Source of the DNA: Coenobita brevimanus
Lineage: Eukaryota > Arthropoda > Malacostraca > Decapoda > Coenobitidae
Reading direction: 5' to 3'
NCBI GenBank assembly: GCA_032717465.1
Contig: CM064732.1
Location: 27,942,330-28,006,329 of the forward strand
Length of the DNA: 64,000 nucleotides
The notes beneath the pieces are model-generated. The model had not been told where the DNA came from. It did not search any database and saw only the letters and a program-made list of their open reading frames with translations. The position numbers and the translations under genes were made by a program. Every line of letters begins with the position of its first letter. Positions within the stretch are counted from its first letter, which is position 1. Positions 1 through 11,789 of the stretch are shown here, piece after piece.

Positions 1-1293
1 AAGGATAGTACACTAGTCTTCTTCTCTTATATGTATTGGCCACAGGTAGCCTAGCCCCAGACCCCACAATGTCGAGGGCAATAACATGACACGGACAATC
101 TAGTTTTCCTTTATTCACGTTCAAATCATTTCGTAACATGTTATCCTGATCTTCTTATTCAATTTAATCATTAATAACTTCGTAATGTTTGTCAGTGATG
201 CAAACTATGCCGAGAGCAAGAAGATAATGATACCATTCACTACAATATCTATCACACTCTACCTGTATTACACGATGAATCATAACACTCAGACGATGAA
301 AAGTAAATCGTACGTTACTTATAATTATCTGAGAGTATCACGAATAAAATACCTAAAATCGATCACGTCCTGAATGAGTTTCAGGATTATGCTTTAAACT
401 GCCAAGTTAAATATAATTTAGTGTTAGAAAAATGACTGACAGTTAATACTTATCACAATTTGAAAAACTAATGCAGCCATGACAAAGAGAAGTCAAGGTA
501 AAGTCTTTTAATGCGCAGTTCAGTAGAAAGAATGTGTCTTTAGCAAGAACAACATAAAACATTCTAAATCTAATCGATCAAAGGATATCTGGATTTCTTT
601 TTTCTTTTATGTGACCGTTAGACAGGCTTGCTAAGTTTGGAGGTCACCTTGTACACTGAATAGGTTACTGAAGACTGCATCTTAGCTCTTTTGATCAAAG
701 AGTCTTTCTAAATAAAAAATAAAACGTAATTATCGAGAAAGGAAGAAGAGAGTATAAATCAGTATCCAAAAGTGGTGAATAATATTTTATAATGTTGCGG
801 CTGTCACCAGAACACTCATGTGTCTGTCGAAAGAAAAATGAGTTTTAACGAAAACTGTGAAGAAAAAAGGGGAGGCGGGTTACAGGACACTTGATCCCGG
901 TCTCCCAGAATCAGAGTTTAAGAGCCAGTACCAACCCTCTCTCCTCCCCTAAAATCTTTAGCACAGTGACGTTTACATAAAGTTAGCAACAGACTGACTG
1001 TTTTATTTTATAGAGGAGGGTCCCTTGAAATGAAACGGTGTATGAAACCTACATGTAATATTTCCAGTTTCAAAAGTCTACATTCACCTGGAGAAAAATG
1101 TCTGGTGAGAATAGGAATAAAAGAGAAAAGATCTCTTTAGATGTTAGAGTCTAAGAATTTTCTAATGAAGACAGTAAACACCCACCCTTTCCTATCAACA
1201 TCTGAAATGAACCAGAAATTTTTTGTGTGTGTTATATTGCGAAACAACACACAGACACACACACAGATACAGACACAGACACACACACACACA

Positions 1294-1349
<56 letters not shown>

Positions 1350-1888
1350 CACAGTAAAATATCACCTCGCCCTCCTAAAGGCAGGAGGTAAAAATTAACA
1401 AAACTCATCGAAATATAGCCGCAGCGTTTATCAAAAAGCCTTTCCACATCATAAAAAATATGGCGGATGGTATTTGGTCGATTTCTTATCAAATTCCTTC
1501 TAAAAATAATGGTCGTCACATATCCAAATAGTTGCTATTTCCTGAAAGTTTGATGAAAGTTCGTCCACAACGCATCGAGATTTGAATAGGAATGGGTGGG
1601 AGGGAAAATCAGAAAAGAGCTTTTCATTGTACCGTTGCTATTTCCAGACGGCAGCACCTACGTTACGAGAGACTTTCTGAACTGGATTGATTGGACACAG
1701 CATTCTTCGACTTCTCCGCCTATTTGGGGGGAAGGAAAATTGTTTGAAGACAGGAATGAACCGAGGCGTATTAAAGGGAATTCTGTGTATTTTCACACTA
1801 GTGTGTTCCAGTAACAGTGACGGTCTTGCATAATTTCGATTGTCAAGAGGTGACAGGAGAGTTTTCGATTGCGTAAAGCAATCTTAAT
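1..1888. repeat. 1.9-kb tandem repeat, unit 1 (A)
   Basis: First of three head-to-tail units of about 1.9 kb; the left edge is the window edge, so the unit may begin further left. It carries a (CA)n tract near 1250-1345 and a G-rich stretch near 870-900 that recur in the same place in each unit. A 62-codon frame at 185-373 is intact here and in unit 3 but broken by an insertion in unit 2, so it is probably not coding. No protein similarity recognised. Confidence 0.85.
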
Positions 1889-3209
1889 GTATTGGCCACC
1901 GGTAGCCTAGTCCCAGACCCCACCATGTCGAGGGGAATAACATGACACTCACAATCTAGTTTTCCTTCATTCAGATTTAAATCATTTCGTTACATGTTAT
2001 CCTGATCTGCTTATTCAGTTTAGTCATTTATAACATCGTAATGTTTGTCAGTGCTGCAAACTATGTCGAAAACAAGAAGATAATGATACCATTCACTACA
2101 ATATGAAGGTGTAGTATCCAACATAAACATCTCGATAAACAAGTTCTACTAAGTCAACACTGCCAAAGTAATTTAAATATTTATGTCTGCTTTCATCCTG
2201 TCATCTGTTTAAACTCACACTCTACTTGTATTACACAATGAATCATAACACTCAGACGATGTCAAGTAAATCGTACGTTACTTATAATTACCTGAGAGTA
2301 TGACGAAGAAAATTCGTAAAATCGATCACGTCCTGAATGAGTTGCAGGATTATGCTTTAAACTGCCAAGTTAAATATAATTGTCTGTTAGATGAATGATT
2401 GACAGTTAATACTTATCACAATTTGAAAAACTAATGCAGCCATGACAAAGAGAAGTCAAGGTAATGTCTTTTAATGCGCAGTTCAGCCCAAAGAATGTGT
2501 CTTTAGCAAGAACAACATAAAACATTCTTAACCCAATCGATCACAGGATTTCTGGATTTTTTTTTCTCTTTGTGACCGTTAGACAGGGTTGCTACGTTTG
2601 GAGGTCACCTTGTACACTGAATAGGTTACTAAAGACTGTATCTTAGCTCTTTAGATCAAGGAGTGTTTGTAAATCTGAAAAAAAAAAAACAAACAACCAT
2701 GGAGAAAGCAAGAACAGAGTATAAGTAAGTATCCAAAAGTGGTGAATATTATTTTCTAATGTTGCAGCTGTCACCAGAACACTCATGTGCCTGTGCAGTG
2801 GAAAATGAGTTTTAACGAGAACTATGAAGAAAAAAGGGGAGGCGGGTTACCGGACACTTGATCCGGTGGCCCAGAATCAGAGTTTAAGAGCCAGTACCAA
2901 CCCTCTCTCCTCCCCTAAAATCTTTAGCACAGTGACGTTTACATAAAGTTAGCAACAGACCGACTGTTTTATTTTATATAGGAGAGTCCCTTGAAATGAA
3001 ACGGTTTATGAATGCTTCATGTAACATTTCCGGTTTCATAAGTCTACCTTCGCCTGGACAAAAATGTCTGGTGAGAACAGGAATAAAAGAGAAAAGATCC
3101 CTTTAGATGTTAGGGTCTAAGAATTTTCCAATAAAGACAGTGAACACCCACCCTTTTCTATCCATTTCTGAAATGAGCGAGAAATATTTTTTGTGTTATA
3201 TTGCAAAAC

Positions 3210-3247
<38 letters not shown>

Positions 3248-3781
3248 CAAATATCACCTCGCCTTCGTAAAGGCGGTAGGTAAAAATTAGTAAAACTCTT
3301 TTAAATATACCCACAGCGTTTATCAAAAAGCCTTTCCACATGAAAAGACATATACAGGCTGGTATTCGGTCGATTTCTTAGCAAATCCTATCTAAAAGTA
3401 ATGGTTGTCACATGAATAGTTGCTATTTCCTGAAGGTGTGACGAAAGTTCTTCCAGAACGCATCGAGATTTGAATAGGAATGGGTGGGAGGGAAAGAAGA
3501 AAAGAGCTTTTCGTTGTACAGTTGCTATTTCCAGATGGCTACATCTAAGTTACGGGAGACTTTCTGAACTGGATTAATTGGACACATCATTCATCGCCTT
3601 CTCCGCGTATTTGAGGGGAAAGAAAATTGTTTGAAGACAGGAATGAACGGAGGCATATTAAAGTGTATTCTGTGGATATTCCACACCTTACTAAAAATGC
3701 TCCAGTAACGGTGACGGAATACCTTGCATAATTTCGATTGTCAAGAGGTAACAGGAGAGTTTTCGATTTCGTAAACCAACC
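1889..3781. repeat. 1.9-kb tandem repeat, unit 2 (B, diverged)
   Basis: Colinear with unit 1 from the shared 'tgtattggccac' start, but clearly more diverged: it has an extra segment of about 110 bp near 2105-2217, a shorter (CA)n at about 3209-3245 and scattered substitutions. Units 1 and 3 resemble each other far more than either resembles this one, which gives a higher-order A-B-A' pattern with a period of about 3.78 kb. Confidence 0.85.
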
Positions 3782-5008
3782 AAGGATAGTACACTAGTCT
3801 TCTTCTCTTATATGTATTGGCCACAGGTAGCCTAGCCCCAGACCCCACAATGTCGATGGTAATAACATGACACGGACAATCTAGTTTTCCTTTATTCACT
3901 TTCAGATCATTTCGTAACATGTTATCCTGATCTTCTTATTCAATTTAATCATTAATAACTTCGTAATGTTTATCAGTGATGCAAACTATGCCGAGAGCAA
4001 GAAGATAATGATACCATTCACTACAATATCTATCACACTCTACTTGTATTACACGATGAATCATAACACTCAGACGATGAAAAGTAAATCGTACGTTACT
4101 TATAATTATCTGAGAGTATCACGAATAAAATACCTAAAATCGATCACGTCCTGAATGAGTTTCAGGATTATGCTTTAAACTGCCAAGTTAAATATAATTT
4201 AGTGTTAGAAAAATGACTGACAGTTAATACTTATCACAATTTGAAAAACTAATGCAGCCATGACAAAGAGAAGTCAAGGTAAAGTCTTTTAATGCGCAGT
4301 TCAGTAGAAAGAATGTGTCTTTAGCAAGAACAACATAAAACATTCTAAATCTAATCGATCAAAGGATATCTGGATTTCTTTTTTCTTTTATGTGACCGTT
4401 AGACAGGCTTGCTAAGTTTGGAGGTCACCTTGTACACTGAATAGGTTACTGAAGACTGCATCTTAGCTCTTTTGATCAAAGAGTCTTTCTAAATAAAAAA
4501 TAAAACGTAATTATCGAGAAAGGAAGAAGAGAGTATAAATCAGTATCCAAAAGTGGTGAATAATATTTTATAATGTTGCGGCTGTCACCAGAACACTCAT
4601 GTGTCTGTGGAAAGAAAAATGAGTTTTAACGAAAACTGTGAAGAAAAAAGGGGAGGCGGGTTACCGGACACTTGATCCCGGTCTCCCAGAATCAGAGTTT
4701 AAGAGCCAGTACCAACCCTCTCTCCTCCCCTAAAATCTTTAGCACAGTGACTTTTACATAAAGTTAGCAACAGACTGACTGTTTTATTTTATAGAGAAGG
4801 GTCCCTTGAAATGAAACGGTGTATGAAACCAACATGTAATATTTCCAGTTTCAAAAGTCTACATTCACCTGGAGAAAAATGTCTGGTGAGAATAGGAATA
4901 AAAGAGAAAAGATCTCTTTAGATGTTAGAGTCTAAGAATTTTCTAAAGACAGTAAACACCCACCCTTTCCTATCAACATCTGAAATGAACCAGAAATTTT
5001 TTGTGTGT
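3782..5008. repeat. 1.9-kb tandem repeat, unit 3 (A'), cut by gap
   Basis: Starts with the same bases as position 1 and is nearly identical to unit 1, with only a handful of substitutions and a 3-base indel near 4945. It runs to the assembly gap just where the (CA)n tract should begin, so the gap probably hides that tract and an unknown amount of further repeat. Confidence 0.85.
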
Positions 5009-5108
5009 NNNNNNNNNNNNNNNNNNNNNNNNNNNNNNNNNNNNNNNNNNNNNNNNNNNNNNNNNNNNNNNNNNNNNNNNNNNNNNNNNNNNNNNNNNNN
5101 NNNNNNNN
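5009..5108. other. assembly gap, 100 N
   Basis: Exactly 100 Ns, the usual placeholder for a gap of unknown size. The left side is repeat unit 3; the right side is the interior of an LTR. The two sides need not be neighbours in the genome. Confidence 0.99.
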
Positions 5109-5490
5109 TATTACATTTTTTCTTGTACTGCATAGCGTAAGGTGTTAATTCGTGGGCCTGGTGAGGTTTTTCTGATTAATGTAAAGTTTTTACTGTCAGC
5201 CAGTAGTAATAATATTTTGTATCTGTAATAATATATCTTGCATTCACTGAGCATTATCCGGTTTTCTCATTTTATCAGGGCTGACTTAGATAAATTTACT
5301 CTTGCTAATTTCGTGTTAATAGAGGCTATTGCAGTTAACCATATATTTAACCTGTTTTTTGCCATTACATTATCCTTATGAGTTCTGAATGTTTTGTTGT
5401 TAGTTTGAGCATTAAACTTTAACTTGTAATTTTACCTAACTCTTTTGTTTTGAACCTGGAACTTTGCGGGACAGTTTTCTCTGTTCCGTA

Positions 5491-5493
<3 letters not shown>
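5109..5493 (+). mobile_element. partial LTR of the Gmr1-like family (copy B)
   Basis: Matches the 3' half of the LTRs at 30357-31151 and 43474-44265, including the shared 'tgagcattaaactttaac' stretch with its ATTAAA signal. It has lost about 40 bp just before the end and finishes with 'gttccgtacca' instead of 'gttccgtaaca'. It is more diverged than copies A and C, so older. The 5' part is lost in the gap. On the right it abuts a (TA)n tract directly. Confidence 0.85.
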
Positions 5494-5583
<90 letters not shown>

Positions 5584-5744
5584 CCTTATATATCACTTTA
5601 TATCATATATATATATATAGACTACTGTCACATATTTTTCGACTATCTATACTATCATACATAGTGAACACATTCCTTATATAGCCATTTCTTCTATATA
5701 TATATATATATCATAGAATATCCCCATATATATACTCTATATAT
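5494..5744. repeat. (TA)n microsatellite and AT-rich stretch
   Basis: An almost pure TA array to about 5575, then shorter TA tracts mixed with AT-rich sequence up to the decayed LINE. Reading frames with runs of Tyr-Ile here are translations of the repeat, not genes. Confidence 0.95.
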
Positions 5745-8700
5745 ATGAAGCAGATTTCATATGTGGACCACCATATAGTTGGCATTAGGCAGACTTCACT
5801 ATATTCACTGGTCCACTCAGAACAAGCCTACAGGTTGTTTGTTCTGAACCTTAATGACCAGTTAGTGTCTTTTGACAGCACCCATACTCAGTATAGTCCT
5901 TCTGACCACCTTGAGCGAGAGGTGAGTCTCTCAAACGATGTGGAGGCATTTGTCCTTTTGGCCACCTCTTGAGGCTTTACAACTAATCCTTCTGCTGCAC
6001 CATCATTGTTGATCTTTTTCTACTCCATATATATTTACTGATATAACCTATATTAACTTATATCTGTCCTACTTACATACATATGGCCTGTAGACCCTCC
6101 AAAGAAAAGTCATCTGTGGCACTTTGGAGCATGCGGATCTGGGAGCTGCCCTTAGGAGAGTGCTACTGCTACTTTGATTTCTGTGAAATGGATTAGTTGC
6201 TTCCAGTGGGGGGTGTGCTTGCAATCTCAGATGATTGTAAGATTAGTCTTGGCCACGGAGGTTATTGCCTCGGGTCATGGAAGCCAAGTACAGTTCCTTT
6301 CATATCCTTTGACTACATGGCAAGTTGCTAACCTTGGTTTGAACTCAATGAAAAAAAGGCTTGTCTTAATGTATGCAGGTCTGCAACAATGTGAAGAGGC
6401 CTGTAATGGATGTAAGGTACAGTTGGAGCCATACCACCTTTCTCTAAATCACCACTTTATGCTTTCTCACGGTCCAAGTAATCTACATAAGATCCTGTTA
6501 CTTCTGCAAGTTACAAGAGTGTTAATTCTAGAATCCATACGCAATGCTCGACTCTAGAGATCTTGAATTCTTCCTGGGTGGGTGCTTCTGGCATCTTGAC
6601 CAGAAACCTTTCTAACAACTTTATACTCACTCATCCTTCCTCCTCTTGTGAGTATGTGCTCTGATGGGGTTCTGTAGCTATTTTTTCTATTAAAAGTCAG
6701 GAACAATCATTCTGCTCAGACTTTCCTCCAATTCCAGACCCAGTCGACAGGTGCTGTTCCTTCCATCAGCTTCCCCCTCACTTCCTCATGTGGGGCTGAC
6801 ATTAAGAATTTCTTCAACTGATGTCTTGTTCTGGAGTCACGGGTGGCCTCATTACTAGATCAAGGCAGAAGTGGCCTGGAAAGGAAGAAATCCCTCCTGC
6901 TTGTCCTCAAGAACTGTGCTTCTGAATGCTTACACCATACTGGGTAAACTCTTGACCTAACTCATTCAGCTTGGTTCTTTAAACTTAGTACACTTTTCCT
7001 ATCTTGCCTGGGAGTTTGAGTTCATGGTAGTCAGTCCTAAAGGGCAGGGTGACCATGTCCCAGAACACTCTAACCTGTCCTGTCCACACTTGGGACTGGA
7101 TTTTATCCTGTCTGACTCCCAAAAGTTTATACGAGTCTATTTCTGAACAGAAATTTTAAATCATCTTTCCCATCACAACCTTCTTCATGAAACATCGTCA
7201 GTATGTCCATAGGGACACCCACTGGCGATCTTCTCATCTTTCTTTCAGACTCCTGGTAACACCCTCCTTTCGGGACTTTCCACTAAAGCTTTACCATATG
7301 AGGCAGACTCCAGGTTGATTTCAAACAGTTTTCAGATCGAGTCTGGCACCAATCTGTTAATTAGTCATCTGCCCTCTTTGGTTTATTCTATCACTTTCTA
7401 TTTTGGTGCGACTACAGTTTGCTAGCTTCAAGACTATATCTGGTCGTTCTATAGCTGCTGTGTGTAGACTTATAGTTCTTCTTCCGAGATCTATCAAGCA
7501 TTGTGGTGTTCACTCAGGGCTCTGTACTATCACCTCAACTTCTTTCACCTTCTTTAGATTCCTGGATCAATGGTCTTCTAAAGCTTACATCCTCTCTTTA
7601 TCCTCTCGTACACTGATACATTCCACCCTTCACCTTTCCATACTGTTTCAGGACTTGATGGATGCCACCCACTTCACCTATACGTTTCCACTCGTAACTG
7701 TTCTCATAACAGATTCCACCCTTTGGCACCTGTTCCAGCCTGGTTTCCTAACGTCGGTCATCTTAGCAGTTACTTCAAAACAGTGGTATTGGAGGTCATA
7801 CTGCCACACCCACTGTCTGATTTGGCTCGTATCTGGACTGGGGGTAACAAATTAATCTGTTTTTGTATGGACGTAATTAGCGACGTGTCGGCAGTAAAGG
7901 ATCATCAACATGCTAAGTGTCAATCGTTTATGCCTTGGTGAATATACCGTAATGCAGGCAGGCTCTCCAGTGCTGGTACCGATCTATCAGCACCTCAACA
8001 GGAATTAGCTAGCTTTTACTACCACTTGGATCCCTGAGGTTGTCACACTAGACCTCCGTTGTTGCCAAAGTATCGCAAGTTTTAAGTCCGCCTCTGTCCC
8101 CTACCTCTGACCACACATCGGACACCTGCACAGCCAATGGCTGGTTATACATGGCAGCGCTTTCCGAGTAGCTCAGAACTGTAACCACAGCCCTCCTCTC
8201 ACAAGCAGTTTATTGCTAAGTTGGAGGAAACGCTTGTTTGCTTAAGTTACAGTCAACACTAGCTTTTTTTCTCACGGTTTGCCCCTGTTTAGTGTGTTTA
8301 CCGCCGAATCTTTAAGCAAAGTAGACATTATGGCGAGTATCTAGATGTGCAGCCTGAGTCTGGAGGAAGGTGGCCCGACAGGACACGAGCACACTCAGGT
8401 ATAGTTGAATAGGCCAAAGGGCTAAAGGCAGAATCTCAGAAGCGCCGTGGTGTATTGGTATTAGCGGAAGTCACATATGATTTCAGGCCAATGGTCAGAC
8501 ATATGTCTTCTTAGCTGTGAAAAGTCAAATCCTACTTGTTTGACAGAGTTAGGGAGGATGGACAGAGGTCCATGCTGCATTGCATGCAGGCCGCCCTCCG
8601 TACCGATTTTAGCCAAGCTTATTATTGTGAAAGGCTGTACTTAAATCAGATAACATTCCATACACTACCTTTACGTTGTAACATATAAAGTTTACTAGCC

Positions 8701-9910
8701 ATATCCAGAATGATGCGGCGTGGTCAGCAAGGAGAAACCGGTGTTAGCTGGACAGGTGGATAGACAAGAAAGTGAAGTCTGTTATCACCAGACTTTTGCA
8801 AGTCTCCACAAGTCCTTGGGTAGTCCACGAAGGCTCAACAAGCCTGCAGTCTCTGGAGAAAGCAGATCACTGTGGGTACTATCAGCTCATACCATGTCAT
8901 AATGTTCTAGGGTTCATTGATTCTTTGGCTAATATCTTTCCCTCCAGGTCACTCAGACCGCGAGTCTTGTCACCTCTAACCTCTGCCATACTCAGTGGCT
9001 TAAGCGCGTACATGTTCACATCCACACCAGGCCGTTCTTTAAGTTGTTTAATAATATGCAGTGCTCAGATTGCATCATCCTTGAACATGCTAGTGGAAGA
9101 GTTTATTGCTACATCGGCTGCACTATTGTAGAATACATCATAGTGCAGTGCTTTGTATAATATGAAGTTCCAAGAGATTTTGCAACAAATGTGCTCGTCA
9201 TCCCATTGTTGTTTAACTGTGTTATATGTCAAGAGTTTTGCAGGTTACTCCTAGTCCTTCATTACAGACTGCAGTAAATAGACTCCTCGTGCTTTGCTTG
9301 TACCTCTCTGCACAGTTGTTGACTTTATACACGATTGGTTATTTGCTCACCTGTTTGGAGTTACAAGGCTTGGTGGATGAGTTTGGGGAGGCAGTCGTGT
9401 CAAGATAAGCAGCTCCCAAGTACCGCTTACCTAATAGGTGGACTCGTCAGGGAAGAGCTAAAATTCATCTCACACCTTGCAAGTCTAGTGAATCAGCTTT
9501 CTTACTGGTTCCCTTTACAACATCTGTGCATTTTCGCCGCACTGTTTAACACATCTTCTTATGCTGTTTGTGTTTGGCCATCGCTAAGTGCTTGAAATGG
9601 AGTACACTTCTCTGAACTGTCAGCTTGCATCCCTTCTCACCTCTACGACGGATGCGTGATAAGGCGACCCGAATTGAGTTTGAAAGCAGACAAGACTCTC
9701 ATCCCTCTATTGTGATACCAACTGTTTAATGCAAGAGTTAACCGTTACTACCCAGTCCTTGGACGATATAGCAGGGACAGATCAGTGACTCTGGACTGCC
9801 TCTGTCTGTATGAATCCTACTTCCTATGATCTCCAGTGATTTCACATGGAGAGACCAGGCATCTGACAAATGAGATGTATATACGGAGCATTTGGCTCTT
9901 TATCTTTGGT
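5745..9910 (+). mobile_element. Jockey-like LINE, copy a (heavily decayed)
   Basis: Recognised by alignment by eye to copies b (11.8-14.4 kb) and c (55.1-58.7 kb, minus strand). Endonuclease-region sequence lies near 5800-5900 and 6080-6130, the RT region ('actggcgatcttctcatct' type) near 7200-7860, and the C-terminal part and 3' UTR at about 9050-9905. About 1.1 kb between roughly 7900 and 8990 has no counterpart in copies b or c and looks inserted; its nature is unknown. Frameshifts and stops are everywhere, and no frame longer than 150 codons remains. This is the oldest of the four copies. Confidence 0.7.
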
Positions 9911-10124
9911 CATAATTTGGGTGTTGTCGTTGAATGTTAGTTGTTTTACAGGACACTTTTAGTTCCTTCTTCCTATTAATATATCTATCGAAAACATACT
10001 GTGTGTGTGAGTTGGCTATGTGGAGACCTGTGATGCTGTATATATATATACTGACAAGGCTTATATATATGTATACAGTGTGTATAGGGGGGAGAGCATG
10101 CTATATATATATATATATATATCT

Positions 10125-10166
<42 letters not shown>

Positions 10167-10859
10167 TATATACCATACATATATACTATATATATTGGGT
10201 TAGATAGTGTGTGTGACAGAGATGTGTGTTGGTATATAGATAGAGAGATAGATAGATAGATAGAGAGAGATTCAAAGAAGAGAGAGAGAATGTTCCTGTG
10301 TAATAAGGACTATTTCCTTAGTATTGTCTTTGTCACTGGTCACACAGTTATGAGCTGAGATGTATAATCAGTCATCCTAAAACTTCATTGTGCTTTGGAA
10401 AAAGCCAGTGAGCCTACATTTTTTTTTATTTACTAACTTTTCGCTGTATCAAAGAATGATGGATTTGTCATGTTCCCTTCGTGAGGAGCCACAAGAAGAA
10501 CATGAGTAAAGGTGTATGGCAAATGACATGTTTTAGTACAATGTTAGCTAGATAGTGAAATAAGCTGCAAAGGATCACAGAATTTGTGACCAATCGAACA
10601 TGTGTGTGTCGCGATTCGCGATGTGTATAGTAAGATCACTTTACAATAGGTCCAGCCCCCAGATGTAGGTCCCCCATCATGCTCAGATACAAATCTCTGT
10701 GACTATCTTAGCACTCATATTAATGGTCCGCCCATTTTATAGACAGTGTTCTCCTTGCTCACAGTTCATATATATTATATGGAGAGTGAGTCTCGACTCA
10801 TCATGAGAGTGGTGAGTGAGGTAATGCAGGAGATCTGAGTGACATTCAGATGGAGCCAT
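9911..10859. other. microsatellite-rich intergenic DNA
   Basis: Holds (TA)n tracts at about 10038-10190 and a (GATA)n stretch at about 10237-10265, then unique sequence. No gene or element recognised. Confidence 0.6.
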
Positions 10860-10920
10860 TGGCGCCATCAGGGAGAGACTGTAGCACCAGGTCGAGCAGG
10901 GTTCGACTCCCCGAGCTGGG
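10860..10920 (+). repeat. possible tRNA-derived SINE head
   Basis: A perfect RNA polymerase III box B core, 'ggttcgactcc' at 10899-10909, is preceded by a poor box A candidate 'tggcgccatcaggg' about 40 bp upstream. The pair suggests the tRNA-related head of a SINE. The spacing is slightly long and no cloverleaf was found. Confidence 0.35.
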
Positions 10921-10959
10921 TGCAGGGCAGGAATGTGTGTGTGTGATAGGTGACATGAA

Positions 10960-11789
10960 GGCCTGCTCATCCCGCCCTAACGAGGACTGAAGTTCTGCCT
11001 AGACCATCCCTTTGCTGAACTTATTTCAGTGTGGCAAAGATCAGTTACACAGAGAGCAGGCCAGCATGCTCTCCAGTACAAATTTCTATCTACGTCTTCA
11101 CCAAAACAACAGCTACACACCACTGTCACGATTCAACAAGGTGGAACCAAAAGACAAGAGTCTGATCTCTAATCAACCGCCTGGAAGGCCCCCAGGACTA
11201 ATGGGACCGATGTAAAAGGCTCCCGCTACCATACATGCCCTCTCCCGGTCGACGACCTCGAGGTGCCTCAAGAACCACTGTCTCAGACTCTCTTCTTCTT
11301 CATTTCCAACATTGATCGACGGCCTTGCTCATTCAGGCAACAAAGAGATTCTTCGCTCTGTTGAGCACCACCCCTCCTCTAAACCTCTCTACCTTCGGGA
11401 TTTCTAACGGAGACAAAAGCAATCTCAGCCCATGTCTGAGGCAACTGACAGCAAACCTCATTTTTCTGTATCCTCTCCTACTTTACTTGTTTCAGTCAAC
11501 TTAGGTGGTCATGTGTGTTATACATATCCAACGACTTATCTTGACACCTCGTGTTCCGAGAATGAACTTCTGAAATGGTCCTACCACCTCATGGCATTGA
11601 CTTTCCTGTCATTCTCGGTTTGTAGACTAAACCATATCTGTGGACTGTTATCATCATTAAAGCCACCCAAACTGACTCATCACAGGGAAAGATTCTTTCA
11701 AACTATCTTACTGTCTTACTGATGCAAAACAGTCAGTTCAAACCATTTCTTCCTTTCTCTGATCTCCAAAGTTCTTTGAAAGGATTTCC
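10960..11789. other. non-coding stretch before LINE copy b
   Basis: No reading frame with recognisable similarity. The last few hundred bases could be the decayed 5' part of the LINE that follows, but I could not align them to copy c, which is itself 5'-truncated. Confidence 0.4.

Noticed and set aside
185..373. 62-codon frame repeated at 3966-4154
   Set aside because: Intact only in the near-identical repeat units and broken by an insertion in unit 2; no recognisable motif.
6174..6557. 127-codon frame
   Set aside because: Falls in decayed LINE copy a; the translation does not match LINE protein in that frame.
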